Shown piece after piece: positions 35,272-44,222 of a stretch of 64,000 nucleotides of DNA. The notes under the pieces were generated by a model. It did no database searches, was not told the origin of the DNA, and saw nothing but the letters and a program-made list of their open reading frames with translations. This DNA is from Acrocarpospora phusangensis. GTDB lineage: Bacteria > Actinomycetota > Actinomycetes > Streptosporangiales > Streptosporangiaceae. The stretch lies in the NCBI RefSeq assembly GCF_016862995.1, contig NZ_BOOA01000009.1, positions 115,025-179,024 on the forward strand. Reading direction: 5' to 3'. The first letter of the stretch is position 1, and each line of letters starts with the position of its first letter. A program made the position numbers and the translations under genes.

Positions 35272-37016
35272 CGGTGACGCCTGAGGTGAAGAGCCTGCAG
35301 ATCGCGGCGCTCGCCCGCGGCTACGCGGCGGGGGCGTACACCCCCGCCGACGTGGTCGCCGAGGTGTTCCGCCGGATCGGGGAACGCGGCGACGACGGCG
35401 TGTGGATCACCCTGCGCCCGATCGGGGACGTGCTCGCCGAGATCCGCCCCGGCCCGCTGTACGGCGTGCCGTTCGCGGTCAAGGACAACATCGACGTGGC
35501 CGGCCTGCCCACCACGGCCGCCTGCCCCGGGTACGCGTACGTGGCGTCCCGTACCGCTCCGCTGGTGGAACGGCTGCTCGCGGCGGGCGCCCTGCTGATC
35601 GGCAAGACCAACCTGGACCAGTTCGCCACCGGCCTGTCCGGCATCCGCAGCCCGTACGGCGTGCCGGAGTCGCCGCTGGTCCCCGGGCTGATCTCCGGCG
35701 GTTCCAGCTCCGGGTCGGCGGTGGCGGTCAGCGCCGGGCTGGTCAGCTTCGCCGTCGGCACCGACACGGCGGGGTCCGGCCGGGTGCCCGCCGCGCTCAC
35801 CGGCGTGGTCGGCCTGAAACCGTCCCGGGGGGCGGTGCCGACGACGGGCCTGGTCCCGGCCTGCGCCTCGCTCGACTGCGCCAGCGTGTTCGCCCTGTCC
35901 GTGCCCGACGCCGTCACCACCGCCGGGATCATGGCCGACGGTCTCGCGCTCGGCGGGCCGGCCGGGCGGCTCCGGGTCGGGGTGCCCGCGCAGCTGGAGT
36001 TCTTCGGCGACGAGGCGGCGCGGTCGGCCTTCGACGAGACGGTGGCCGCGCTGGCCGGGCTGGGGCACGAGATCGTCGCCGTCGACTTCGCGCCGTTCCT
36101 CGCGGCGGGCCGCCTGCTGTACGAGGGGCCCTGGCTGGCGGAACGCCTCGCCGGGGTCGGGGACTTCGTGCTCAGCCGTCCGGGGGAGGTGCATCCGATC
36201 ACCCGGGAGGTGCTGTCGCGCGGCGGGGAGATCACCGGCGTGGAGGTGTTCCGTGGCCTCGCGCGGCTGGCCGAGCTGCGGGCGGAGACGACCGCGACCT
36301 GGGCGGACATCGACGTGCTGGCAGTGCCGTCGGTACCGGCCACGGTCACGGTCGCGGAGATGACGGCCGACCCGATCCGGCTCAACTCGATGCTCGGGCA
36401 CTACACGACGTTCGCGAATCTGCTCGATCTGGCGGCGGTGGCCGTACCGGCGGGAATGACCGGGGAGGGAAGGCCGCACGGGCTCACCTTGCTCGGGCCG
36501 TCCGGGTCCGACGGGCTGATCGCCCACCTGGCCGACGCCTTCCACAGGCGGCAGGCGGAACGGAACCCCGACGGGATGACCGGCGCGCTCCGGCAGTCCC
36601 TGGAGGAGGTGACGACGCGGGCCCCGGAGCCGGTCGTGCTGGCGGTCGTGGGGGCTCATCGGACCGGGCAGCCGCTCCATCCCCAGCTGGCCGCCCTGGG
36701 GGCGCGCTGCCAGGGCCTGTCCGGGACGGCTCGCGCCTACCGCCTCTACGACCTCGGCGACCGGCCCGGCATGATGCGCGTGACCGGCGGCGAGTCCGTC
36801 GAGGTGGAGCTCCACCACCTCACCCCGGAGGCCCTCGGGCGGCTCCTCGTCCAGATCCCGGCTCCACTCGGCCTCGGCACGATCGAGCTGTCCGACGGAC
36901 GTCTGGTACACGGATTCCTCTGCGAGTCGTACGCGGCGGCCGACGCCAAGGACATCACCGAATTCGGCAGCTGGCCCGCCTATCTGAACAGCCGGGGAGG
37001 TCCGCCGGAGAGGTAA
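35268..37016 (+). CDS. atzF: Allophanate hydrolase
   Basis: A 582-residue amidase-signature enzyme converting allophanate to ammonia and CO2. The Ser-cisSer-Lys triad is K72 (FAVKDNID), S146 (SGGSSSGS) and S170 ([12 protein letters not shown]), with the spacing known for AtzF. After about residue 440 comes the C-terminal domain ([15 protein letters not shown], then [20 protein letters not shown]) that processes the carbamate intermediate. The GTG at 35268 overlaps the biuH stop as GTGA; a second GTG lies six bases later. It ends the ureide operon. Confidence 0.92.
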   Translation: MTVTPEVKSLQIAALARGYAAGAYTPADVVAEVFRRIGERGDDGVWITLRPIGDVLAEIRPGPLYGVPFAVKDNIDVAGLPTTAACPGYAYVASRTAPLVERLLAAGALLIGKTNLDQFATGLSGIRSPYGVPESPLVPGLISGGSSSGSAVAVSAGLVSFAVGTDTAGSGRVPAALTGVVGLKPSRGAVPTTGLVPACASLDCASVFALSVPDAVTTAGIMADGLALGGPAGRLRVGVPAQLEFFGDEAARSAFDETVAALAGLGHEIVAVDFAPFLAAGRLLYEGPWLAERLAGVGDFVLSRPGEVHPITREVLSRGGEITGVEVFRGLARLAELRAETTATWADIDVLAVPSVPATVTVAEMTADPIRLNSMLGHYTTFANLLDLAAVAVPAGMTGEGRPHGLTLLGPSGSDGLIAHLADAFHRRQAERNPDGMTGALRQSLEEVTTRAPEPVVLAVVGAHRTGQPLHPQLAALGARCQGLSGTARAYRLYDLGDRPGMMRVTGGESVEVELHHLTPEALGRLLVQIPAPLGLGTIELSDGRLVHGFLCESYAAADAKDITEFGSWPAYLNSRGGPPER

Positions 37017-37180
37017 TGATTTGGCTACGTGCAGTATGTTGTATGCATGTTCTGCCAGGTCAGATCACTATCGGCATGGATGGCGCACCCGAAACTTTGC
37101 CTTGGGACGGGACGTTATGGCCAGACTTCGAGGTTCTTTGACTCGTAGGGGGTGAGAGACATCACGGTTGGGGGACCCAG

Positions 37181-38629
37181 ATGTTGAACTGGAACCGTTC
37201 GTCTTTCCGGGCGCGAAGAACGGTGGCGACCGGCACGGTCGTCCTGTTCGTCTGCATCGCCGTGAGCTTCCTCTTCCTGCTGTACGTGGCCGGCAAGGAC
37301 ACCGACCGCGTGGAGGCGCGGGCCACCGAAGCCTGGAACCGGGTGGTTCCCCTGATCAGGGAAGGTCCCCTCCCGTCGCTGCTGCCGGACAGCCAGGTGG
37401 AGGCCATCCAGGTCCTGGACGCGCGCGGGAACGTGGTCGCCTCCACGCAGCAACTCCTCGGCAAGCCCCCCATGGCCACGTTCCTGTCCGGCAACGGCGA
37501 CGTACGCTCCGCCCAGGTGCTGTGTCCCCCTCGGGGGCTGGTCGGGTGCAGCACCGTCGTGTCGTACAAGGTCTACCAGCCGGACGGTATCTGGCCCCTC
37601 TACGTGGCGGTCCCGGTCATCCCCTGGTACGGCGACGCCACCGCCCTGCTCCTGGCCATCGGCGTCTCCGTCCTGGTCACCGCGGGCATCACCGGCTGGG
37701 TCTTCCGCGACCTGACCAAGGTCGTGGCCCCGGTCAACGCCATGCAGGCGGAGCTGGCCGAGATAACGGCCAGCCGCCTGGACCGCCGCGTCCCCGTACC
37801 CCGGAAGTACGGAGAGATCAAGTTCCTGGCCGAGACCGTCAACGACACCCTCGACCGCCTGGAAGGCGCCTACCAGCAGCTCCGGCGTTTCACCTCCGAC
37901 GCCTCCCACGACCTGCGCAGCCCGATCTCCGCCATGCGGGTCCAGCTGGACCAGGCCCTCATGTACCCCCAGGACACCGACTGGCCGAAGATGGCCACGT
38001 CGGTGCTCGCCGGCGTGGACCGGCTCCAGGCGATAGTGACCGACCTGCTGACCCTGGCCCGGCTGGACGCCCGCGCCCCGCTCAGCCGCAATCCGACCGA
38101 TCTGAGCATGCTGGTGGCCGCCGAGGTGGACCGCCGGACCTACCGGGTGGAACTGGTCAAGAACCTGCGGCGGAACGTCTACGTCGAATGCGACCGGCTC
38201 CGGATCACACGGGTCCTGGTGAACCTGCTCGACAACGCGGAACGGCACGCGAACTCGCGGATCACCGTCAGCGTGCGCAGCGAGGGGTGCACGGCGATCA
38301 TGGAGGTGCTCGACGACGGTGCCGGCATAGCGCCGGAGCAGCGCGAGATGGTCTTCGAGCGCTTCACCCGGCTGGCGGCCTCCCGCGAACGCGATTCCGG
38401 CGGCACCGGCCTGGGCCTGCCCATCGCGCGCGAGATCGCCGAAGCCCACCAGGGCACCCTGACCATCCAGGACAGCGAGCGAGGCGCCCGTTTCGTCCTG
38501 AGCCTCCCGGTGTACGAGTGCGCGCCCGTAGGCGCGCAGACCCGATCCCCAAGCGCGGGAGCCGGCGGACGCAGGGGCCCCACCCGGCGGAACTGGACGA
38601 TCCCGGATCTCGGCAAAGGCGCCACCTAA
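37181..38629 (+). CDS. Sensor histidine kinase without an adjacent response regulator
   Basis: A 482-residue kinase: TM1 at about 18-37, an extracytoplasmic domain (40-145) with two cysteines (C115, C123), TM2 at about 152-174, HAMP, HisKA with H243 in SDASHDLRSPIS, ATPase domain with NLLDNAERHA and GGTGLGLPIARE. The C-terminal 40 residues are Arg/Gly/Pro-rich. GGGGGA precedes the ATG. No regulator gene lies nearby, so the partner is unknown; the dioxygenase gene downstream is a possible target. Confidence 0.88.
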   Translation: MLNWNRSSFRARRTVATGTVVLFVCIAVSFLFLLYVAGKDTDRVEARATEAWNRVVPLIREGPLPSLLPDSQVEAIQVLDARGNVVASTQQLLGKPPMATFLSGNGDVRSAQVLCPPRGLVGCSTVVSYKVYQPDGIWPLYVAVPVIPWYGDATALLLAIGVSVLVTAGITGWVFRDLTKVVAPVNAMQAELAEITASRLDRRVPVPRKYGEIKFLAETVNDTLDRLEGAYQQLRRFTSDASHDLRSPISAMRVQLDQALMYPQDTDWPKMATSVLAGVDRLQAIVTDLLTLARLDARAPLSRNPTDLSMLVAAEVDRRTYRVELVKNLRRNVYVECDRLRITRVLVNLLDNAERHANSRITVSVRSEGCTAIMEVLDDGAGIAPEQREMVFERFTRLAASRERDSGGTGLGLPIAREIAEAHQGTLTIQDSERGARFVLSLPVYECAPVGAQTRSPSAGAGGRRGPTRRNWTIPDLGKGAT

Positions 38630-38677
38630 CGGGAATCTGCCGTCCTTGTCATCGGATTCTCAGATGAAAGGTGGAAG

Positions 38678-38706
38678 GTGGTCCTAACCGAACAGAGGAG
38701 GACCAC
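38678..38706 (+). promoter_or_regulatory. Inverted repeat that would mask the dioxygenase ribosome-binding site
   Basis: GTGGTCCT (38678-38685) and AGGACCAC (38699-38706) are perfect complements. The second arm takes in the end of the GAGGAGG ribosome-binding site and touches the ATG. A direct TTCTCAGATGAAAGG stretch just upstream resembles OmpR-type boxes. Either a translational hairpin or an operator is possible. Confidence 0.4.
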
Positions 38707-39492
38707 ATGCACGATCACGACCGAGGGCTGGCGTTCGACCTGTCGCGGTTGGTGGGCAGACGAGGGATGCTCGGGCTGGTCGGGGGCGCGGTGCTGGTGG
38801 GCGCCGTGGGCTGCACCCAGCCGGAGACGCAGAGCGGGACCGGAGTGTCGGCGGGATCGACGGGATCGGCGGGCGGGCAGGAGGAGATTCCCGACGAGAC
38901 GGCCGGGCCCTTCCCCGGGGACGGCTCCAACGGCCCCGACGCGCTGACCCAGAGCGGGGTCGTCCGGCAGGACATCCGGTCCAGCTTCGGTTCGTCGGCG
39001 GGAGTGGCGGAAGGCATCCCGCTGACCGTCGAGTTCACCGTCCTCGACGGCGGATCCGCGTACGCGGGCGCGGCCATATACCTGTGGCACTGCGACCGCG
39101 AGGGCAGATACTCGATGTACTCCGACGGCGTCACCGAGGAGAACTACCTGCGCGGCGTCCAGGAGGCCGGCCCGGACGGCCTGGTCCGGTTCACCACGAT
39201 CTTCCCCGGCGCGTACGCGGGACGCTGGCCGCACCTGCACTTCCAGGTGTACGCGAACCTCCAGGAGGCCGTCAGCGCCTCCGACGGCGTCAAGGTCACC
39301 CAGCTGGCCTTCCCCGAGCAGGCGTGCGCCGAGGCGTACGCGGCCCCCGGTTACGAGCAGAGCGCCGCCAACCTGCCGGGCCTCTCCCTGGACGACGACA
39401 GCGTCTTCCGCGACGGCTACGAGGCCCAGCTCGCCACGGTCACCGGCGACGCGGGCAACGGCTACACGGCCAAACTGGACGTACGCGTCTAG
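38707..39492 (+). CDS. Exported lipoprotein of the intradiol ring-cleavage dioxygenase family
   Basis: A 261-residue protein. GRRGMLGLVGGAVLVGAVGC is a Tat-like lipoprotein signal with the Cys at about residue 37. The dioxygenase domain includes VEFTVLDGG, AAIYLWHCDREGRYSMYSDG and WPHLHFQVYA; tyrosines in GRYSMY/ENYLRG and the two histidines in HLHF would be the iron ligands. Secreted relatives in streptomycetes act on catechols derived from lignin (family knowledge). The start has GAGGAGG. The stop overlaps the end of the convergent cupin gene. Confidence 0.85.
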   Translation: MHDHDRGLAFDLSRLVGRRGMLGLVGGAVLVGAVGCTQPETQSGTGVSAGSTGSAGGQEEIPDETAGPFPGDGSNGPDALTQSGVVRQDIRSSFGSSAGVAEGIPLTVEFTVLDGGSAYAGAAIYLWHCDREGRYSMYSDGVTEENYLRGVQEAGPDGLVRFTTIFPGAYAGRWPHLHFQVYANLQEAVSASDGVKVTQLAFPEQACAEAYAAPGYEQSAANLPGLSLDDDSVFRDGYEAQLATVTGDAGNGYTAKLDVRV

Positions 39493-39845
39493 GGCACCGC
39501 GTACCCGGGCACGGACGGCCACCGTACGGTCACCACGACGGAGTCCTCCTCGGCGTACCAGGAATGGTCGACGTTCTTGCCCCAGACCACGTAGTCGCCC
39601 TGGCGGCTCAGCTCCACGGTCTGGTCGGGGAACTCCAGCCGGAACCTGCCGCTGATCAGGAAGAGCAGGGCGGTGCGGTGCTCGCCGGTCACCCACTGCG
39701 CGCGGCCCTCGCCCGCGGGGTGCAGCCCCCATTTGATCTCGACGTCCTCGCTGTGCCGTACGTCGTCGGAGGGCATGAAGTGGCCCAGGAGCCAGCCCCG
39801 ATTGTCCGCCGAGTCCACCGCCGCGTTGCCTGTGTAGACAGTCAC
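39489..39845 (-). CDS. Cupin-domain protein
   Basis: A 118-residue single cupin. VTGEHRTALLFLISGRFRLE and QGDYVVWGKNVDHSWYAEED are the two cupin motifs, with metal-binding-type residues only partly kept (GEHR, DHSW). HSEDVEIKWGLHPAGEGRAQ precedes them. Small cupins of this sequence are often misnamed signal peptidase I in databases; I see no peptidase features. It appears monocistronic. Confidence 0.82.
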   Translation of the reverse strand: MTVYTGNAAVDSADNRGWLLGHFMPSDDVRHSEDVEIKWGLHPAGEGRAQWVTGEHRTALLFLISGRFRLEFPDQTVELSRQGDYVVWGKNVDHSWYAEEDSVVVTVRWPSVPGYAVP

Positions 39846-39899
39846 GGGGGATCACGGTAGCAAGCAGGCTCCCGGGCGTACCCGGCGAAGGCGCTTCTG

Positions 39900-40319
39900 T
39901 CAGGCCAGGCGGATGGAGCCCTTCTTGACGGTGATCCTCTTCTTGGTGAGCGCCTTGGTGGCGGGACCCTGGACGGCGCGGCCGTCGCTGATGGAGAACT
40001 TGCTGCCGTGGCAGGGGCAGTTGATCGTGCGCCCGCTGACGCTCGCCACCGTGCAGCCCTGGTGGGTGCACTTGGCGGTGAAGCAGCGGTAGACGCCCTT
40101 GCTCGGCTGGGTCACCACGTAACGGGTGCTCTTCACTTTGACGATCTTGCCGCCGCGGAGCGGGATGTTCTTGGTCTTGGCCAGGAAGGCCCCCTGGGCG
40201 GCTTCGGTGTCGGCGTCAGCCGGTCGCACCAGGGCGACGGCTGAGGTGAGGGCGGCCGTGATGCCGCCGGCTAGCCCGCGGAAGATGAACCTGCGGCGGG
40301 AAGTTCCCGGTTCTTCCAT
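39900..40319 (-). CDS. Tat-exported Rieske [2Fe-2S] protein
   Basis: A 139-residue protein. SRRRFIFRGLAGG plus a hydrophobic run is a twin-arginine signal, so the cluster is inserted before export. The Rieske motifs are CTHQGC (C84, H86, with C89) and CPCHGSKF (C101, H104, with C103). It is short and stands alone, unlike the QcrA subunit of the bc1 complex, and probably works as a small electron carrier outside the cell. No partner oxidase gene is adjacent. Confidence 0.9.
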   Translation of the reverse strand: MEEPGTSRRRFIFRGLAGGITAALTSAVALVRPADADTEAAQGAFLAKTKNIPLRGGKIVKVKSTRYVVTQPSKGVYRCFTAKCTHQGCTVASVSGRTINCPCHGSKFSISDGRAVQGPATKALTKKRITVKKGSIRLA

Positions 40320-40403
40320 GGATTGCCTTTCTGGTCACACGAGGATGCCTCCGTACCGGTGAACGGACGCCGGGATGATCTGGTTCAAAGTGGCTCAAGT
40401 GGT

Positions 40404-41681
40404 TCATCGGGGTTTGAGGCTCAGGCGCAGGCAGGTTTCCGGGGTGTCGGCGACCGTGAGGGTGCCGCCGTGGGCGACGGCGATGTCGCGGGCGATGGCC
40501 AGGCCGAGGCCGGCGCCGCCGGCGTCGCGGTCGCGGGCCTCGTCGAGCCGGGTGAACCGGTCGAAGACGGATTCGCGGTGCTCGGGCGGGATGCCGGGGC
40601 CGTCGTCGATGACGTCGAGGGTGGCGTCGGGCGTGACGCGTACGGTGATCTTGGATTCGGCGTGGCGGAGGGCGTTGCCGAGCAGGTTCGTGACCACGCG
40701 GGTGAGGTGCGCGGGCGACCCCTCGACCACCACATCCGATGAAATATCCAGAAATATCGGGATCTGGGGGTGGAAGCGGAGGGCCTCCTCGGTGGCGAGC
40801 TGGCCCAGATCGACCTCCTCCGTGCGTAAGGGCTCACCCGCGTCCAGGCGGGCCAGCAGGAGCAGGTCGGCGGCGAGCGTCTGAAGCCGCGCCACATCGG
40901 TGAGCGACTCCCTGGCCAGCTCGGGCGCGGTACGTTCCCCCAGCTCAAGCCGGGTCCGTAAGGTGGCGATCGGGCTCCGCAGCTCGTGCGCGGCATCCGC
41001 GACGAACCGTTTGTGCCGCCCGACCGCCGTCTCCAGCCGGTCCAGCGTGGCGTTGACCGTACGGGCCAGGGCGGCGATCTCGTCGCGGGTGTCCGACACC
41101 GGCACACGCTGGTGCAGGTCGCGGGCCGTGATGTCGGCCAGCTTGGCGGTGATCCCGGACACGGGCACCAGCGCCTTGCTCATGAACAGCCAGGTCAGCA
41201 GTGCCACCAGGATCAGCAGCGCGGGAATGCCGAAGATCAGCAGCGTGCGCAGGGCGGCGAGCGCCTGGTCGGCCGGCGCCAGCGAGGCCCGCGTGTGGAC
41301 CACCAGCGGCCCGTTGCTCGTGGCCACCGTCTCCGCGAGGGTCACATAACCCTCCTGCGCCTGCGACCAGCCCTGACCGACCGCCCCCGGCTGCGCCACC
41401 CGCACGTCGGGATCGAGCACCGCGCTGAGGCTCGCCTCCGGGCCGTACGAGACCCCCAGGCTCGCGGACGCCACCGGAAACGCCGGGACGGCGGGCACCG
41501 CCAGCAGCCCCGCCGCGCTGGTCAGCCGCGTCGACGCCGCGTCGGTCGCGCTGCGCACCAGGCTCCCGCGCAGCACCCCGGTCAGCACGGCCGCCGCGGC
41601 CCCCAGCGCCACCGCGACCACCAGCGTCGCCACCACGGTCGCCCTGACCCGCAACGACCACCCCGCCACCAGCGTCTTCAC
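40404..41681 (-). CDS. OmpR-type sensor histidine kinase
   Basis: A 425-residue kinase: TM1 at about 12-36, an extracytoplasmic domain of about 105 residues, TM2 at about 146-168, HAMP, HisKA with H232 in ADAAHELRSPIATL and an ATPase domain with NLLGNALRHA and GGAGLGLAIARD. The GTG start overlaps the regulator stop as GTGA, so the pair is translated together. Confidence 0.92.
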   Translation of the reverse strand: MKTLVAGWSLRVRATVVATLVVAVALGAAAAVLTGVLRGSLVRSATDAASTRLTSAAGLLAVPAVPAFPVASASLGVSYGPEASLSAVLDPDVRVAQPGAVGQGWSQAQEGYVTLAETVATSNGPLVVHTRASLAPADQALAALRTLLIFGIPALLILVALLTWLFMSKALVPVSGITAKLADITARDLHQRVPVSDTRDEIAALARTVNATLDRLETAVGRHKRFVADAAHELRSPIATLRTRLELGERTAPELARESLTDVARLQTLAADLLLLARLDAGEPLRTEEVDLGQLATEEALRFHPQIPIFLDISSDVVVEGSPAHLTRVVTNLLGNALRHAESKITVRVTPDATLDVIDDGPGIPPEHRESVFDRFTRLDEARDRDAGGAGLGLAIARDIAVAHGGTLTVADTPETCLRLSLKPR

Positions 41682-42352
41682 CGCCCTGCCTCCAGCCGGT
41701 ATCCGGCCCCCCTGACCGTGGTCAGGCTGGTCCGCCCGAAGGGCGCGTCGATCTTGCGGCGGAGCGCGCTCACGTACACCTCGATGATGCTGGGATCGCC
41801 GTCGTAGGCGAAGTCCCAGGCCTGGGCGAGCAGGTCCGCCTTGGAGACGACCTCGCCGGGCCGCCGGGCCAGCGCGTGCAGCACCGCGAACTCCTTCGGG
41901 GTGAGCGGGATCGTGGTCCCGCCCCGGCGGCAGGTGAGGCTGGCCGGGTCCACCACCAGGTCGCCGACGGTCAGGGCGGTGGGGCGTTCCCGGCCACCGC
42001 GCCGGATCAGGGCCCGGAGCCGGGCCAGGAGCACGACGTACGAGAAGGGTTTGGAGAGGAAGTCGTCGGCGCCGGTGTCGAGGGCCTCGGCCTCGTCGTA
42101 GACGCCGTCCTTGGCGGTCAGCATCATGATCGGCGTCCAGTTCTCCGCTTCGCGGAGCCGCCGGCAGACCGCGTACCCGTTGAGGCGCGGCAGCATGACG
42201 TCCAGGACGATCGCGTCGTAGGCGTTCTCCCCGGCCAGCCAGAGCCCCTCCACGCCGTCGTGGGCGATGTCGACGGCGAACCCCTCCTCGGCCAGGCCGC
42301 TCCTCACCAGGTCGGCCAGCCGCCGCTCGTCTTCCACCAACAGCACGCGCAT
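41678..42352 (-). CDS. OmpR/PhoB-type response regulator
   Basis: A 224-residue regulator: receiver with VEDERRLADLVRSGL, phosphorylation site in DAIVLDVMLPRLNGY and K in FLSKPFSY, and a winged helix with LTPKEFAVLHALARRPGEVV and IIEVYVSALRRKID. The ATG (MRVLLVEDE) was taken in preference to an in-frame GTG 24 bases upstream. PhoB-like repeats sit just upstream, between this gene and a divergent secreted-protein gene, suggesting autoregulation and a single obvious target. Confidence 0.92.
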   Translation of the reverse strand: MRVLLVEDERRLADLVRSGLAEEGFAVDIAHDGVEGLWLAGENAYDAIVLDVMLPRLNGYAVCRRLREAENWTPIMMLTAKDGVYDEAEALDTGADDFLSKPFSYVVLLARLRALIRRGGRERPTALTVGDLVVDPASLTCRRGGTTIPLTPKEFAVLHALARRPGEVVSKADLLAQAWDFAYDGDPSIIEVYVSALRRKIDAPFGRTSLTTVRGAGYRLEAGR

Positions 42353-42376
42353 GCGCCCCAGCCTGCCCGAACCCAC

Positions 42377-42425
42377 CTAAAGGCAGCCTGAAGATCATTT
42401 CAGCCGCCTTAAGCCCCACTTCAGG
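42377..42425. promoter_or_regulatory. PhoB-like direct repeats in the regulator/secreted-protein promoter
   Basis: TTCAG (42399), TTAAG (42409) and TTCAG (42420) recur at 10-11 bp spacing, as expected for an OmpR/PhoB dimer array. CTAAAGGCAGCCTGAA (42377-42392) is a near inverted copy of TTCAGCCGCCTTAAG. Confidence 0.6.
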
Positions 42426-42468
42426 TACGGCCCGCGACTGTGGACCCACTCGATCCGAAGGAGCTCGC

Positions 42469-42897
42469 ATGCCCCGCACACGCCTGTTCGCCGCCGGCGC
42501 CCTGGCGCTCGCCCTCACCATGACCCTCACCGGCGCGGCCAACGCCACCCAGGACCCGGCCCCCGAACCCCCGGAGTGCGCCGGTGTGACCGTGGCCCTC
42601 CAGCTCAAGGACGGCCGGGTCTACGTCAACGGCGAGGAGGTGGACGCCGTACCGGCGATCCCGGCCATCCCTGCTCACCCCGACGCGGCCCCGGCGGAAC
42701 CCGCCAAGCTGACCGAGGTCCCCGGGGCCCCCGAGGGTCTGGAAGGACCTCGTTTCACGATGGCGACCGAGGCCGGCGTGGTCGCGTACGGGACGGGCCA
42801 GGGCGACGAGACCCTGCCCGCACCTCCGGAGGGCGCGGTGACGTACGCCATGAGCTGCGCCGTCCCCGCCGTTCCCGCCGTCCCGCCCGCCGAATGA
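42469..42897 (+). CDS. Small secreted Pro/Ala-rich protein, probable two-component target
   Basis: A 142-residue exported protein; the signal peptide ends near ANATQDP (about 27). The mature part has one cysteine in PPECAGVTVALQLKDGRVYV and one in AMSCAVP, likely disulfide-linked, separated by a Pro/Ala/Glu-rich linker (VPAIPAIPAHPDAAPAEPAK). GAAGGAGCT precedes the ATG. No family recognised. Its promoter carries the PhoB-like repeats of the divergent regulator. Confidence 0.7.
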   Translation: MPRTRLFAAGALALALTMTLTGAANATQDPAPEPPECAGVTVALQLKDGRVYVNGEEVDAVPAIPAIPAHPDAAPAEPAKLTEVPGAPEGLEGPRFTMATEAGVVAYGTGQGDETLPAPPEGAVTYAMSCAVPAVPAVPPAE

Positions 42898-42899
42898 GA

Positions 42900-42939
42900 A
42901 GACGCGGCCGATCGCCCGTCCGGGTGATCGGCCGCGTCT
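42900..42939. terminator. Bidirectional hairpin between convergent genes
   Basis: A perfect 14-bp stem (AGACGCGGCCGATC with its complement) around a 12-base loop, placed between the stops of the secreted-protein gene and the opposing DUF5324-like gene. Confidence 0.8.
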
Positions 42940-42949
42940 GGGGTGAGAG

Positions 42950-43435
42950 CTACGGCTTCTTGCCGCTGACCCCGTCCTTGCGGGAACCCTGCGGCTTCAT
43001 GGACTCGGTCGCTTCCTCGGCCTTCGCCTTGACCTCGTCCGCGCTGGTCCTCATCACTTCCGCCCAGTGCTGGGCGTTCCTGCGATACATCATGAAACCG
43101 ATCGCGCCCAGCGCCATCCCGCCGAAAAGCACCATGGTCGGCCAACTGGACCGGGTCCTCATCTGCATCGGCGTGGGATCCACCCGCCGCGACGCCTCCT
43201 CCAGCATCATGCTCACGCGCGGCGCGAGTTGGTACTCGACTGAGCGGGCGGCATGCTTTAGCTTGGGTGCTGCCCAGACGCGGGCATCCTGGATTCTGGC
43301 ATAGGCGTTCTCGCGGGCACTGCTGGCCATCGGGCCGGCACGGTCGGCGGCTCGTATGGCCTGGGCCTTCATGCGGCCCTGCCACGTCTGCGGTAGCACC
43401 ATTTCGACGCGGCGTCTTCTGAGATTCAGGGACAC
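42950..43435 (-). CDS. DUF5324-like protein with one membrane anchor
   Basis: A 161-residue basic protein from a GTG with GGGAGG upstream. The N-terminal two thirds are helical and Ala/Arg-rich (AQAIRAADRAGPMASSAREN, VEYQLAPRVSMMLEEASRRV); one membrane helix lies near TMVLFGGMALGAIGFMMY; the tail is charged. Layout and position next to the cyclophilin gene match DUF5324 proteins of actinomycetes; the similarity is loose. Function unknown. Confidence 0.6.
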   Translation of the reverse strand: MSLNLRRRRVEMVLPQTWQGRMKAQAIRAADRAGPMASSARENAYARIQDARVWAAPKLKHAARSVEYQLAPRVSMMLEEASRRVDPTPMQMRTRSSWPTMVLFGGMALGAIGFMMYRRNAQHWAEVMRTSADEVKAKAEEATESMKPQGSRKDGVSGKKP

Positions 43436-43590
43436 GGAAACCTCCCCGGTGATTGGGGCCCCGTTGCGTCCCCTTCCCGCAGCGATAGCCCTCAATCATG
43501 GACGGCCTCCGGCGGGAGCCTCGATACCCTGTCATCGGAGAATGAACACCGAGACCGGAACAATCACCGACGTAAGGGGGGCGGCCTCGC

Positions 43591-44121
43591 ATGGCTGAGA
43601 ACCTCATCGCGAATCTGCGCACCAACCATGGCACGATCCGCGTCAAGCTCTTCCCGAACCAGGCGCCGAAGACGGTGCGCAACTTCGTCGAGCTCGCCGA
43701 GGGCACCCGGGAGTGGACCCACCCGGAGACCGGCGCCAAGACCACCGACCGCCTGTACGACGGAACGATCTTCCACCGGGTCATCAGCGGATTCATGATC
43801 CAGGGCGGCGACCCGCTCGGCCTGGGCGTCGGAGGGCCGGGCTACGACTTCGACGACGAGATCCACACCGAGAACATCTTCAACCGCAAGTACCTGCTGG
43901 CCATGGCCAACGCCGGCAAGCGCATGGGCCGGGGCACCAACGGCTCGCAGTTCTTCATCACGGTCGGCCTCACCCCGCACCTCAACCAGGGGCACACGAT
44001 CTTCGGTGAGGTGATCGAGGGCACCGAGGTGGTCGACTCCATCGCCACCACCGAGACCGACAGCCGCGACCGGCCGCTCAAGGACGTCGTGCTCGAAGAG
44101 GTGACCATCGAGCGCTCCTGA
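43591..44121 (+). CDS. Cyclophilin-type peptidyl-prolyl cis-trans isomerase
   Basis: A 176-residue cytoplasmic cyclophilin. FHRVISGFMIQGGDP contains the catalytic arginine and Gln; AMANAGKRMGRGTNGSQFFI and HTIFGEVIEG complete the active-site wall. No signal peptide. It has the length and position of the PpiA-type gene found near pknB and crgA in actinomycetes. A strong terminator follows. Confidence 0.95.
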   Translation: MAENLIANLRTNHGTIRVKLFPNQAPKTVRNFVELAEGTREWTHPETGAKTTDRLYDGTIFHRVISGFMIQGGDPLGLGVGGPGYDFDDEIHTENIFNRKYLLAMANAGKRMGRGTNGSQFFITVGLTPHLNQGHTIFGEVIEGTEVVDSIATTETDSRDRPLKDVVLEEVTIERS

Positions 44122-44139
44122 GCCCGGCGGTTCACGCCC

Positions 44140-44180
44140 GACGCCGCCCCGGCCGCTGATCTCGCGGCCGGGGCGGCGTC
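44140..44180 (+). terminator. Strong hairpin after the cyclophilin gene
   Basis: A perfect 16-bp GC-rich stem (GACGCCGCCCCGGCCG with its complement) and a 9-base loop, 19 bases after the stop, followed by TTC. Confidence 0.85.
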
Positions 44181-44222
44181 TTCATGTGGCAGTCTGTGGA
44201 TAGACCCCTTCGGAAGGACCCC

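Noticed and set aside
37017..37141. Short frame after atzF ([15 protein letters not shown]...)
   Set aside because: No ribosome-binding site, no conserved look, and lower-GC intergenic composition; treated as leader DNA of the histidine kinase gene.
39489..39845. Signal peptidase I
   Set aside because: Database-style names for this small protein suggest it, but the sequence is a cupin with no peptidase motifs or membrane segment.
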